Below, piece by piece: positions 16,805-27,819 of a DNA stretch of 64,000 bases. Each line of letters begins with the position of its first letter. Position 1 is the stretch's first letter. The stretch covers positions 36,328-100,327 of the forward strand of contig JAMNXR010000013.1 in assembly GCA_023653055.1 (NCBI GenBank). Direction: 5' to 3'. The position numbers were made by a program, and so were the translations under genes. The stretch comes from Burkholderiaceae bacterium (GTDB lineage: Bacteria > Pseudomonadota > Gammaproteobacteria > Burkholderiales > Burkholderiaceae_B). The notes below the pieces were generated by a model, which saw only the letters and a list, made by a program, of their open reading frames with translations, was not told the origin of the DNA and did no database searches.

Positions 16805-17811
16805 GGCTTACGACCCAAAATGTACTGAGAGACATTTTTGTTGTGTTCGGGCAGTGTCCGTGCAAAGGCGCTGCTGCCGTCGCCCTTGGAGACAAAATAC
16901 AAAAAATCATGTTTTTCTGGGTTTAACGCTGCATTGAGGGAGGCTTGGCCAACGCTAGAAATAGGACTCACAGGCAAGCCACCACGGGTATAGGTGTTCC
17001 AGGCATGGTCGGTTTGCAAGTCTTTTTTACGGATTTTGCCATCATAGGCCTCCCCCATGCCATAAATGACAGTGGGATCCGTCTGGAGTGGCATATTCAA
17101 GCGCAGTCTGTTGATAAAAACCCCAGCAATGCGCGCGCGATCAGAGGCCTTGCCGGTCTCTTTCTCAACGATGGAGCCCAAGATCAGTGCTTGATAGGGA
17201 GATCGCAAAGGAAGGTTATCTTGGCGAGCAGCCCAGGCGCGTTCGAGTATCTGCTGTTGAGCACGCGCAGCGCGCTGTAAAATCTCAAGGTCAGTGGTAC
17301 CGATTGGAAAAATATATGTATCCGGAAAAAATAAACCTTCTGGATGCTGTGGCTCTAATGTGAGCTGTGTGCGCAATTCTGAATCAGATGTCGTTTGGAT
17401 ACTTTGCTTGATATCAGGATGCTGTGCGAGTGCCGCACGAATCTGACGCAGATTCCAGCCTTCGACAAGCGTGATTTGACGCGAGGTGACGTCACCTTGT
17501 GCCATGCGACGCAAAATACGCAAGGGAGAATCGCCTTGCACGAGTTGGTATCCGCCCGCCTTGATTTTTGTGTCGAGTTCTGTGAGTCTGGCCATCAAGA
17601 CGAACGCTGCAGGGCTCAGCGCGATACTTGCCTGATTGATCTGTGTCGCGATACTCGCAGGTGTCGCACCCTTTGGGACCAAAATGTCTACCTTTGGACT
17701 CGGCAATACAAGAGGTTGATTCACCCAATAGTAGACAGCACCAATAGCGCAAGCTATCGCCACAAGGATGGGCAAGACCACATAGATGAATAGTTTATTG
17801 ACGGCGCTCAT
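16801..17811 (-). CDS. mltG: Endolytic murein transglycosylase MltG
   Basis: Inner-membrane enzyme that cuts nascent glycan strands and sets their length. It has one N-terminal transmembrane helix (about residues 8-28), a LysM-like domain, and the YceG catalytic domain with [11 protein letters not shown] (catalytic Glu) and the later [17 protein letters not shown] and [18 protein letters not shown] motifs. At 336 residues it has the usual length. It is first in a four-gene operon and divergent from ygfZ, the standard betaproteobacterial layout. Confidence 0.96.
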   Translation of the reverse strand: MSAVNKLFIYVVLPILVAIACAIGAVYYWVNQPLVLPSPKVDILVPKGATPASIATQINQASIALSPAAFVLMARLTELDTKIKAGGYQLVQGDSPLRILRRMAQGDVTSRQITLVEGWNLRQIRAALAQHPDIKQSIQTTSDSELRTQLTLEPQHPEGLFFPDTYIFPIGTTDLEILQRAARAQQQILERAWAARQDNLPLRSPYQALILGSIVEKETGKASDRARIAGVFINRLRLNMPLQTDPTVIYGMGEAYDGKIRKKDLQTDHAWNTYTRGGLPVSPISSVGQASLNAALNPEKHDFLYFVSKGDGSSAFARTLPEHNKNVSQYILGRKP

Positions 17812-17913
17812 AAGACCGACAGTTTAATATGTCAGGAGGTGGTTGAGGAATGGATCTTTAGAATTTCCCGCTCATCGTACGTTTTTAATACTCGTTATCT
17901 AGTCAGAGGCATC

Positions 17914-18951
17914 ATGCATCCTTTTTTCGGTCATTCCTCGGTTCAAAACAAGGCCGCTCACCTTTCTATTGCAACGGTATATTCGTTGAGTTCGCTGAGT
18001 GTTTTTGAAGCCAAAGGGCAAGATGCACTGACCTTTCTTCAGGGACAGCTCACCAACGACATCGTGGCGCCTGGTATCGGCCAGTCTCGCTTAGCGGGTT
18101 ATTGCACAGCACAAGGCAGACTGTTGGCGACCATGGTGCTTGGGCAAGTACCAAATGCTGAGGAAGTGCCGACCGTCAGAGGCATCATACGTAACGATAT
18201 TCTTGCAGCCGTTTTAAAACGATTGTCGATGTTTGTATTGCGCGCGAAAGTCACCTTACGTGCCGAGGATATTCACGTCGCGGGTGTTTGTGCGCCTAAG
18301 CGTCACCATGAGGCCCTGGTGGCCGAGCTCGGACATCCCTTGCCTATTGCGCAATGGGAAACCCTCCACACCTCAACAGGCACCTGGATTGCGGCACCCA
18401 GCGCTATGGACCCTTCCCTTGGCGACGAAGCCTTGAGTCGTTGGTGGTGGATTGCCGGCGTGGAGCATCAAGCCGCTCTTGAACATCTTCGATTGGCTTG
18501 GACGATCGGAGAAGCGTCTACTTGGGACTGCCAGGACATACAGACCGGATTGCCCTGGATAGAGGCTCGCACTCAGGATCTGTTTATTCCTCAAACACTT
18601 AATCTTGAGTTGATTGGGGGCGTGAGTTTCACCAAGGGCTGTTACCCAGGCCAGGAGATCGTGGCCCGTAGTCATTATCGCGGGACCGTAAAAAAACGCA
18701 TGGCCTTGGGACAGCTCGTCCCGACAACGCATCCAGCACCATTACCAGGCTCAGATATTTTTGACGCCTCACAACCAGGACAACCTTGTGGCCGTTTAAT
18801 TAATGTCTCGACCATCGAGGCTGACGGTCAGTCAGCGCATTGGGTGTTGTTTGAGACAAGCTTTGAATCCTATGATCGACAGCAACTGAGCGCTGTTGAT
18901 GACAAGGGCCCCGTGATTAAAACGGTTTCCCTACCCTATACAACGCGATAG
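17914..18951 (+). CDS. ygfZ: Folate-dependent Fe-S cluster protein YgfZ
   Basis: Tetrahydrofolate-binding protein that helps assemble or repair certain iron-sulphur enzymes. The YgfZ signature KGCYPGQEIVARSHYRG with its essential Cys is intact, and the N-terminal GCV-T-like fold shows FLQGQLTNDI. ATG 17914 is preferred because AGAGG lies 5 bases upstream; an earlier GTG start would add 25 residues with no clear ribosome site. It is divergent from mltG. Confidence 0.93.
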   Translation: MHPFFGHSSVQNKAAHLSIATVYSLSSLSVFEAKGQDALTFLQGQLTNDIVAPGIGQSRLAGYCTAQGRLLATMVLGQVPNAEEVPTVRGIIRNDILAAVLKRLSMFVLRAKVTLRAEDIHVAGVCAPKRHHEALVAELGHPLPIAQWETLHTSTGTWIAAPSAMDPSLGDEALSRWWWIAGVEHQAALEHLRLAWTIGEASTWDCQDIQTGLPWIEARTQDLFIPQTLNLELIGGVSFTKGCYPGQEIVARSHYRGTVKKRMALGQLVPTTHPAPLPGSDIFDASQPGQPCGRLINVSTIEADGQSAHWVLFETSFESYDRQQLSAVDDKGPVIKTVSLPYTTR

Positions 18952-18967
18952 CGCTTGCGCGCGCGGG

Positions 18968-18993
18968 GAATGTGTGTCGTGTGACGCACATTC
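18968..18993. terminator. Hairpin between convergent ygfZ and mmsB
   Basis: An 11-base stem with one wobble-type mismatch (18968-18978 with 18983-18993) and a 4-base loop occupies almost the whole gap between the two stops. There is no T-tract on either side, so it is more likely an RNA 3'-end stabiliser or a weak bidirectional terminator. Confidence 0.5.
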
Positions 18994-18998
18994 TCAGC

Positions 18999-19889
18999 TC
19001 ATGCGTCGCGCTTAATCAAGTCCACGATGCTAGAAAAGTCCAACTGACCATTGCCTTGTGCGCTATGAAGTGCAAACAAATTGCGCGCGAGCTCGCCCAG
19101 GGCAATCACCGATCCCGTGCTGATTGCCGCTTCAGATGCCAAGCCCAAGTCCTTAAGCATGAGGTCTACCCCAAACCCCCCTGCATACCCTTTTGACGCG
19201 GGGACGTTTTCCATGACACCTGGCCAAGGGTTGTATTTTTCAATCGACCAGTTGCAACCTGAGCTTTTAGAAATAATCTCAGAGAGCACCTTAGGGTCTA
19301 GACCGTTGGCGACACCAAGCGCAAGGGCCTCTGCGGTACCCGCCATCGCAATGCCCAGCAGCATATTGTTGGCAATTTTGGCAACTTGACCTGCACCTGC
19401 AGCACCCGCATGAAATATATTTTTTCCCATTTTCTCAAGTATGGGTTTAGCTCGCTCGAGATCGTGCGCGTTACCGCCCACGATAAAGGTCAACGTACCC
19501 GCAATGGCACCACCTGTGCCGCCTGAAACCGGTGCGTCGATCATGCTCAGACCTAATTGTGAGGCAGCCTGTGCCACGCGACGCGCGCTTTCGGCTGCGA
19601 TGGTGCTGCAATCAATGACAAGGGCGTTTTTTGGACATTGCTTGAGCAAGCCATTCTCTCCGAGGTAAAGCGCTTCGACATGTTTGCTTGCAGGCAACAT
19701 TGTGATAACAATTTCCGCACCTTCGACGGCTTGGGCGGCTGATGCGGCCCCTTGTGCACCCTTCTCAATGAGTGAGGTGACAGACTGCGCCACCAAATCA
19801 AACACGTTAAGGGTGTGTCCTGCTTTCAGGAGATTGGCCGCCATGGGGGCGCCCATATTGCCTAACCCGATAAATGCAATCTTGCTCAT
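18999..19889 (-). CDS. mmsB: 3-hydroxyisobutyrate dehydrogenase
   Basis: NAD-dependent oxidation of 3-hydroxyisobutyrate to methylmalonate semialdehyde in valine breakdown; 296 residues. It has the Rossmann motif FIGLGNMGAPMAANLLKAGH, the substrate loop DAPVSGGTGGAIAGTLTFIV and the catalytic Lys in VAKIANNMLLG. The start overlaps the upstream gene stop by 4 bases. Last gene of a three-gene operon whose other members supply the preceding steps. Confidence 0.94.
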   Translation of the reverse strand: MSKIAFIGLGNMGAPMAANLLKAGHTLNVFDLVAQSVTSLIEKGAQGAASAAQAVEGAEIVITMLPASKHVEALYLGENGLLKQCPKNALVIDCSTIAAESARRVAQAASQLGLSMIDAPVSGGTGGAIAGTLTFIVGGNAHDLERAKPILEKMGKNIFHAGAAGAGQVAKIANNMLLGIAMAGTAEALALGVANGLDPKVLSEIISKSSGCNWSIEKYNPWPGVMENVPASKGYAGGFGVDLMLKDLGLASEAAISTGSVIALGELARNLFALHSAQGNGQLDFSSIVDLIKRDA

Positions 19890-21088
19890 GCTGAATCTCC
19901 TAGGCGATATAAAGGGTGCTGGTCTGATGGAAAAGGCATCGAAAAGAATTTTTTAACCCATTGCTCGTCAGCCTGTGCAAGCGTGGGTGGATTCCATTTA
20001 GGTTGTTTATCTTTGTCAATGAGTAAGGCACGAATGCCTTCGGCGAAGTCTCCATGGGCTGCGGCCATGAGTCCAGCCAGCCACTCAACACGGTAGACCT
20101 CTGCCAAGGACAGCAGCTTGTTATGCGCAAGTAGCGCAAACGTTAAGCGCGCCGAACCTGGCGCTCCATGTGAAAGCGTTTTGGCGGCTCGCTGGAGCCA
20201 GGGGTCTTGATGGTCGGCAAGTTTTAAAATACCGTTTACGATGCGCTCTAGATCTTCACCCACGCACAATTGACGTATCAACGAAAAATGTTCTTGCAAA
20301 GGTTTATTAGCAGGATCGGGTGGGCTCTGAAGGCTTGAAAGCATGAGGTGAAGCTGATCATGATTATGTGCCAAGTCTTTGCGGGCAACGTCAGTGAAGG
20401 CTGTCGTAGAGGATTCGGACACATTTTTCCAAGATTGTGTCGTCAAGGCCTCTAAGAGATGTGTCCATGTATCCCGACGAAGATGGTAGTCCGCCATGCC
20501 GGCAAAAAGTGCGTCATTTGCACCAAGTTGTGCGCCCGTTAGGCCAAGAAACAGGCCTGCATTGCCAGGCAGACGATTCAGAAGCCACGTGCCCCCTACA
20601 TCAGGAAACAGGCCGATTGAGATTTCAGGCATGGCCATGCGGGTCGTCTCAGTCACCACGCGGTGGCTTGCCCCCATCATGAGACCCATCCCCCCGCCCA
20701 TCACAATCCCGTCGCCCCAGACCATAAGGGGTTTTGGGTAGGTATGAATGCGATAGTCCAACGCATATTCTTCAGCGAAAAACGTTGCGGCATAGGTGTT
20801 ATTGATAGGCAGGCCTGATGCATTTTCTGTCATGCTGTGATGAAGTGCGTGTAAATCGCCGCCTGCGCAAAATGCTTTGCCTCCTGCGCCCCTAAGAATC
20901 ACAACGGCAATCGACGCATCTTGCGCCCACTGATTCAGCCGATCACTTAACAGCCGAGTCATCGCTAAGGAGAGTCCATTAAGTGTTTGGGGGGCATTGA
21001 GTTGGGCAACCCCAATCTTGCTTTGACCGACACACGTCAATTCTTCAAATATCACGAGGTCAGTCGCATTTTCTAGCGCTGCGTTCAT
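19886..21088 (-). CDS. 3-hydroxyisobutyryl-CoA hydrolase
   Basis: Crotonase-fold enzyme that releases 3-hydroxyisobutyrate from its CoA thioester, 400 residues, longer than ordinary enoyl-CoA hydratases as expected for HIBCH. Oxyanion segments are GKAFCAGGDLHAL and GDGIVMGGGMGLMMGAS. The HIBCH-type MPEISIGLFPDVGGTWLLNRLPG has the catalytic Glu and Asp positions. It is flanked, with 4-base overlaps both sides, by isobutyryl-CoA dehydrogenase and mmsB, which supports hydrolase over hydratase. Confidence 0.92.
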   Translation of the reverse strand: MNAALENATDLVIFEELTCVGQSKIGVAQLNAPQTLNGLSLAMTRLLSDRLNQWAQDASIAVVILRGAGGKAFCAGGDLHALHHSMTENASGLPINNTYAATFFAEEYALDYRIHTYPKPLMVWGDGIVMGGGMGLMMGASHRVVTETTRMAMPEISIGLFPDVGGTWLLNRLPGNAGLFLGLTGAQLGANDALFAGMADYHLRRDTWTHLLEALTTQSWKNVSESSTTAFTDVARKDLAHNHDQLHLMLSSLQSPPDPANKPLQEHFSLIRQLCVGEDLERIVNGILKLADHQDPWLQRAAKTLSHGAPGSARLTFALLAHNKLLSLAEVYRVEWLAGLMAAAHGDFAEGIRALLIDKDKQPKWNPPTLAQADEQWVKKFFSMPFPSDQHPLYRLGDSA

Positions 21089-22239
21089 TTCAAATCTCCA
21101 TCTTTCTCTAATACATGACGCGCAATGATGACACGCATAATTTCATTCGTCCCTTCTAAGATTTGGTGCACACGGGTATCACGCACGAGTCGCTCAAGCG
21201 GGTAGTCCTTCAGGTATCCATAGCCACCCAGCAACTGTTGCGCGTCTAGACAAACAGTAAAGCCGGCATCGGTAGCAAAACGTTTTGCCATCGCACAGTA
21301 CGTGGACGCATCCGCAGCGCCCGAATCAAGTTTGCAGGCGGCCAGTCGAACCATTTGCCGAGCGGCTACTGTATGCGTCACCATATCGGCAAACTTAAAC
21401 TGCAATGCCTGAAAGCTTGTCAGGGTTTGATTAAATTGCTTTCGCCCTTGCATATAGGTTTTCGCCGTATCAATCGCACCTTGTGCTGCACCCACTGAGC
21501 AGCTTGCAATATTGATGCGTCCGCCGTCCAACCCTCGCATGGCAATTTTGAAACCCTCACCTTCTTGACCGAGTAAATACTCGAGGGGTACTTCCACTTG
21601 ATCAAAGGTGATTGCGCGCGTGCTTTGACTATTCCACCCCATTTTGCGCTCTTTACGGCCGTATGTAATGCCTGGAGTGTTGGCTGGAACAGCAAAGGCT
21701 GAAATGCCACTAGCTCCTGCGGCACCAGTGCGCGCCATGACAATTAAGAGATCTGTCTCACCCGCACCCGAGATAAACGCTTTGGCTCCATTCAGAACAT
21801 AGCAGTCATTCTTCAGCTCAGCAGAAGTACGGAGTGATGCGGCATCTGAGCCGGCGTCTGGTTCGGTCAAGCAGTAGGAGGCAAGTTTTTCACCCGTCGC
21901 TAAAAAAGGCCCCCAGTCCTTGCGTAAACGCGCACTGCCCCACAATCCGACCATCCACGTGGCCATGTTGTGTATCGTCAGAAAAGCGGTGGTCGAGGGA
22001 TCAATCGCAGCCATTTCTTCAAATACAAGGCTGGCATCTAGACGTGAGAGTCCGAGTCCGCCAATCTCCGTTGACGCATACAGGCTGCATAAGCCTAGCG
22101 TGCCTGCTTCGCGCAGCGCATCGCGGGGAAAAATTTCCTCTTGGTCCCATTGGGCCGCATGCGGAGCAAATACCCCATATGCAAAGTCTTTGGCCAACTG
22201 CACAAAGGCTTTTTGCTCTTCGTTGAGTTCTATATCCAT
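21085..22239 (-). CDS. Acyl-CoA dehydrogenase, probable isobutyryl-CoA dehydrogenase
   Basis: FAD enzyme of 384 residues. Visible signatures are YCLTEPDAGSDAASLRT (flavin/substrate loop), GGYGYLKDYPLERLVRD and the catalytic-Glu segment HQILEGTNEIMRVI. Substrate is inferred from context: the next two genes encode the later valine steps, so the likely reaction is isobutyryl-CoA to methacrylyl-CoA. First gene of the operon; the methylmalonate-semialdehyde dehydrogenase (mmsA) needed to finish the route is not in this window. Confidence 0.9.
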   Translation of the reverse strand: MDIELNEEQKAFVQLAKDFAYGVFAPHAAQWDQEEIFPRDALREAGTLGLCSLYASTEIGGLGLSRLDASLVFEEMAAIDPSTTAFLTIHNMATWMVGLWGSARLRKDWGPFLATGEKLASYCLTEPDAGSDAASLRTSAELKNDCYVLNGAKAFISGAGETDLLIVMARTGAAGASGISAFAVPANTPGITYGRKERKMGWNSQSTRAITFDQVEVPLEYLLGQEGEGFKIAMRGLDGGRINIASCSVGAAQGAIDTAKTYMQGRKQFNQTLTSFQALQFKFADMVTHTVAARQMVRLAACKLDSGAADASTYCAMAKRFATDAGFTVCLDAQQLLGGYGYLKDYPLERLVRDTRVHQILEGTNEIMRVIIARHVLEKDGDLK

Positions 22240-22286
22240 TGCTATCTCCTCTTGTCAGTCGGGGTGTTTCCCTCTGTGATTGACAC

Positions 22287-22649
22287 TCAAGACTGTGTCA
22301 GATCATTGACTGGCATTTTCTTTTTGATATTTCTGGTTTTTTCGCGATGAGCTGCACGCCGTCTTCTGGCGATTTTTGGATCAACACGTAAGGGGGCGTA
22401 AATTTCGACCCGGTCATGATCTTGAAGGGGTTGATGACTGGGGTAATGCTTTCCAAAAATTCCCACGGAAATTGACGCTAAAGGATTGGCTGGGAAGTCA
22501 GTGAGATAGCCAGCCGCAACGATGGCTTGCGCGATCGTGGTGCCTACAGGCATTGAGAGCTGACGTTGCCATAATTGCCCATCCGTTGCGGCCGCCACGG
22601 TAATACAGATCGTTTCGTCTGGTTGAGGGGGGGTATTCACGTCATTCAT
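22287..22649 (-). CDS. rnfH: RnfH family protein
   Basis: A 120-residue ubiquitin-like (beta-grasp) protein of the RnfH/UPF0125 family, recognised by VAGYLTDFPANP-like spacing and the signature DRVEIYAPLRVDPKIARRRR. Its molecular role is poorly known. ATG 22649 overlaps the ratA stop as ATGA, so translation is coupled. The ratA-rnfH pairing is conserved in proteobacteria. Confidence 0.9.
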   Translation of the reverse strand: MNDVNTPPQPDETICITVAAATDGQLWQRQLSMPVGTTIAQAIVAAGYLTDFPANPLASISVGIFGKHYPSHQPLQDHDRVEIYAPLRVDPKIARRRRAAHREKTRNIKKKMPVNDLTQS

Positions 22650-23080
22650 TCGCCATAGCAAACGAGCGCACGCTGTGTAAAGGAGTCAATAAAACTCGTG
22701 GCAATACGATTGAAAATCGGACCAACCAATCTTTCAAGTGCGCGATTTGAAAACTCATAATTCAATGTAAACAGTACCTTACAGGCATCTTCTGATAATG
22801 ATATGAACTCCCACTTGCCTGTCAATTCGGAGAATGGACCATCGACAAGTTGTAAAACGATACTGTTTGGATACTGATGAATATTACGCGTCGTAAAGGT
22901 TTGCTTGATGCCTGCGAGGGAAATAGTGATAGAAGCTTGCATGCCCTGCGCGTCGCGTGCAGACACCGTGGCACCGCCACACCAAGGCATAAATTGGGGA
23001 TATTTCTCCACATCTGCAACAAGGTCAAACATTTGGCTGGCACTGTGCGGCACAAGAACAGAACGCTCTACGGAATGCAT
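22646..23080 (-). CDS. ratA: RatA/Coq10-type START-domain protein
   Basis: SRPBCC-fold protein of 144 residues, with MHSVERSVLVPHSASQMFDL, VADVEKYPQFMPWC and a C-terminal IATSFIDSFTQRAL helix typical of the family. In E. coli RatA was reported to block 70S ribosome formation, while Coq10 relatives bind ubiquinone; the latter is a plausible ancestral role. It starts 105 bases from the divergent mltD-like gene. Its usual divergent partner smpB has been moved about 6.4 kb away. Confidence 0.92.
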   Translation of the reverse strand: MHSVERSVLVPHSASQMFDLVADVEKYPQFMPWCGGATVSARDAQGMQASITISLAGIKQTFTTRNIHQYPNSIVLQLVDGPFSELTGKWEFISLSEDACKVLFTLNYEFSNRALERLVGPIFNRIATSFIDSFTQRALVCYGE

Positions 23081-23185
23081 TGTTAATCACTATTAGCTAA
23101 AATGATGTGATTTTACCGTTAGACGTTAATCTTAGGGAGCGTCTGTCAGCCTGAATAAGGCTGAACCACATAAGGCTGGAACCAC

Positions 23186-24346
23186 ATGAATCGTTTCATG
23201 TTTTTGCGTACAGCGTGCGTAAATACGAACAAGGCCTTTTTATCCGCTGTTTATTGTTTTTTTATCATCCTCTCAGGATGTGCATATATCGGTCAGTCCG
23301 CAGCGGATGATTTAGAAGCCAAACAATTGACCACCTCTCAGGCCCAGTCTGTCAGTATCTGGACGGCTATGCGAGACAGCTTTGCCTTAGAGCCCCTCAA
23401 TACCCCTATTGTTGCGCGTCAAATTCAGTCCTATTCGGCGAGTGGAACACATCTGCAGCAATCTCTCACGCTTTCAAGGCCTTACCTATTCTTTGTATTA
23501 GAGGAGGTCAAAAAACGCAACATGCCTGCAGAGTTGGCTTTGCTCCCTTTTTTGGAAAGCAGTTTCAACGTGCGCAGGGGTAAGGGCCTCAATCCAGCAG
23601 GTTTGTGGGGCTTAATGCCTGTAGCGGCCCGACACCTCAATTTAGAGAATACGCCATTTAAAGATGAACGCCGCGACATCGTACGCTCTACGGAAGCTGC
23701 GCTGGATCTCATGCAAGAATTCTACGCAAAATACGGAGACTGGCATTTGGCACTTGCGGCCTACAACTGGGGACCGGGTAATGTGTCTAAAGCGATCGAG
23801 AACAATAAACGCAGAAAGCTTCCTACAGACTATCTCAGTCTAAATATGCCTGCAGAAACGTTTGTATTTGTTCCTAAACTGCAGGCATTGCGTCAAATCA
23901 TTGAGAACCCTTCAAAGTTTAATGTCTCCTTGCCAGAGATTCCCAATACCGCATACTTTACGAAAATTGAAGTCACACGCGCCATTGATATTGCTGTTGT
24001 TTTAAAACTCGCAGATATCTCGATTGATGAGTTTATTGATTTAAACCCCTCATTTGCAAAGACCCTCATCCCCGCAGGAAAAAATCAACTTCTTTTATTA
24101 CCCGTCAACAAAGTAGCGTATTTTGAAAATCAATACCGTCAATACACCCAGCCACTTTCACAATGGCGATCGGTTATTGTTGATCAGCCACAAACGCTGG
24201 ATGTATTAGCAAAAAAATGGGGTGTTGATACCAACAGAACGCGTCAGATGAATAACTTACGCATGGGAATAAGCTTGCAAGCGGGTGCAATGATTGTTAT
24301 TCCCAGGCCAAGCTTGGTCAGCGACGCTTCTAGCGCACCGGAATAA
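23186..24346 (+). CDS. mltD: Membrane-bound lytic murein transglycosylase D-like lipoprotein
   Basis: Cleaves peptidoglycan glycan strands non-hydrolytically. A signal peptide with lipobox LSGC (Cys at about residue 32) predicts a lipoprotein. The SLT domain has catalytic Glu124 in LLPFLESSFNVRRGKG, then AGLWGLMPVAARHL, and AAYNWGPGNVSKAIE. The last 60 residues resemble a single divergent LysM glycan-binding repeat. Its final 17 bases overlap the end of the convergent SGNH gene. A putative -10 TAAAAT at 23098-23103 lies upstream. Confidence 0.93.
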   Translation: MNRFMFLRTACVNTNKAFLSAVYCFFIILSGCAYIGQSAADDLEAKQLTTSQAQSVSIWTAMRDSFALEPLNTPIVARQIQSYSASGTHLQQSLTLSRPYLFFVLEEVKKRNMPAELALLPFLESSFNVRRGKGLNPAGLWGLMPVAARHLNLENTPFKDERRDIVRSTEAALDLMQEFYAKYGDWHLALAAYNWGPGNVSKAIENNKRRKLPTDYLSLNMPAETFVFVPKLQALRQIIENPSKFNVSLPEIPNTAYFTKIEVTRAIDIAVVLKLADISIDEFIDLNPSFAKTLIPAGKNQLLLLPVNKVAYFENQYRQYTQPLSQWRSVIVDQPQTLDVLAKKWGVDTNRTRQMNNLRMGISLQAGAMIVIPRPSLVSDASSAPE

Positions 24347-25790
24347 GTGAGAGCGTGTGCGGTGTCGCACGCATTTGTAGTGCCCGTTCGGTGATTGCAC
24401 GACTTGCCGAGTCAATCCAACTGTCGGTAAAGTTTGTGTAGGTTGAAAGACGAACCGTACCAAAGTTTGGTAGATCTCTCACTCTGTCGGGTCTCATGAG
24501 CATGCGCAACTGATCTTTTTGATAGAGCATGTCAAACAGACATTCAAAGTCGTTTAAAAATGCATACTGATCTTTGAGTGTGCAGGCCTCAAGTTCGCGC
24601 TTCGCGACAACTGAAAGCGTTTTTCGATTCGCATCAGACGGCATGATATCAACCCCTTTTGCAAGTTGACTACCTGTATAACGGCCTACCTCAACGCCAT
24701 CGATCTGCACTGCGTAGCGTGCACTTTGATCGAGCCCTTGAATACGCCAGGTCAAGCTTCTAAGCGCTTCAAGTGATTTATTGCCCAGTAATTTGCTTAA
24801 TTCGGCGTTGTAGAGCATGGGCACAGGTGGCAACGCACTTGCAACATTGATACTTACACCTGAAATGCGTTCCATCGTGTTACGTGATTTTTGAATTTTT
24901 TTGGCGTCAGCACCTGCTTGGCGAAACTCTGTCTCCAACACGGATTGACGCAGCGTACTGTCGATCACACTCGGCTCGAGATCTGCACCAATCTGACGCA
25001 AAAACTCTGCGGCCATCACGGCATGGCCTGCAGCACTAGGATGAATTCGGTCAGGAATCAATTTGAAATCAGGTTTGGCTGCCGCAGCATTTAAAGCCTG
25101 TTTCATCTGATCATGCCATTGCACTTTAATGACATCTGATTTCACATTATGGTTGCGCATTTCGGCGACCAGACGATCAAGTTGTTTTTGACGATCCCAG
25201 AGTTTGGCTTGTGCAGGAATACCTGCAGTGTGCGTAGGCGTGGGTTCGACCCAAATGATGCGCTGAACACCCCCCTGTCTGAGTTGGTCAATGATGGCAT
25301 CCGTATTTTTAATCAATGCGGCATGTGGACTACTTGCTGGATATCCGGCATCGTTCATACCAAAGTTCACGACCACGACGGAGGGTCGTTGCGATAAAAC
25401 GTCTGCGTCAAGTCGATTTAAGCCGTTGAGTGCAGAGTGACCACCGATCCCTGCATTGATAAAGGTGAGGTTGAGATCAGGTCGTCTCAGGAGAAAAAAT
25501 GCCTCAACATAGCGGCCATAGGTGTGCGCGGCGGTAATGCTGTCCCCTAACCAAACGATTCGGTCGCCAGGTACCAATAGCAGTCCGGTAGTCGGACGTG
25601 GTCCGGTGGGAAGTTTAGGCGATTGGGTGTGTTGGTCTGCATTGGTCGACAATGCCGTCGCATTGGATGAGGGGCGATCCGTTTGTGCACAGGAGGCCAT
25701 CGTAAAACTAAGACTTGAGAGCAGACAGACGAGAACGGCTCTCCCGCGCTGTGTGACATTGACAGCGACTGCAGGCATTGACGGGGACAT
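24330..25790 (-). CDS. SGNH/GDSL-hydrolase lipoprotein
   Basis: A 486-residue envelope protein. ATG 25790 is chosen for its AGGAGA site 5 bases upstream. The signal peptide has a lipobox-like MASC (Cys34). SGNH blocks are complete: GDSIT (Ser84), GIGGHSAL, FGMNDAGYP and DRIHPSAAGHA (Asp and His). The C-terminal 200 residues are an additional domain I do not recognise. It follows a DHHW-type acetyltransferase and an MBOAT protein in one operon, so it is probably an acetyl esterase or a second acetyltransferase acting on an envelope glycan. The substrate is not identifiable. Confidence 0.85.
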   Translation of the reverse strand: MSPSMPAVAVNVTQRGRAVLVCLLSSLSFTMASCAQTDRPSSNATALSTNADQHTQSPKLPTGPRPTTGLLLVPGDRIVWLGDSITAAHTYGRYVEAFFLLRRPDLNLTFINAGIGGHSALNGLNRLDADVLSQRPSVVVVNFGMNDAGYPASSPHAALIKNTDAIIDQLRQGGVQRIIWVEPTPTHTAGIPAQAKLWDRQKQLDRLVAEMRNHNVKSDVIKVQWHDQMKQALNAAAAKPDFKLIPDRIHPSAAGHAVMAAEFLRQIGADLEPSVIDSTLRQSVLETEFRQAGADAKKIQKSRNTMERISGVSINVASALPPVPMLYNAELSKLLGNKSLEALRSLTWRIQGLDQSARYAVQIDGVEVGRYTGSQLAKGVDIMPSDANRKTLSVVAKRELEACTLKDQYAFLNDFECLFDMLYQKDQLRMLMRPDRVRDLPNFGTVRLSTYTNFTDSWIDSASRAITERALQMRATPHTLSLIPVR

Positions 25791-25839
25791 AACATTCTCC
25801 TGATAAATCGAGACAAATGTGTTGAGTAGCAGACTAAAC

Positions 25840-27816
<1,977 letters not shown>

Positions 27817-27819
27817 GGC

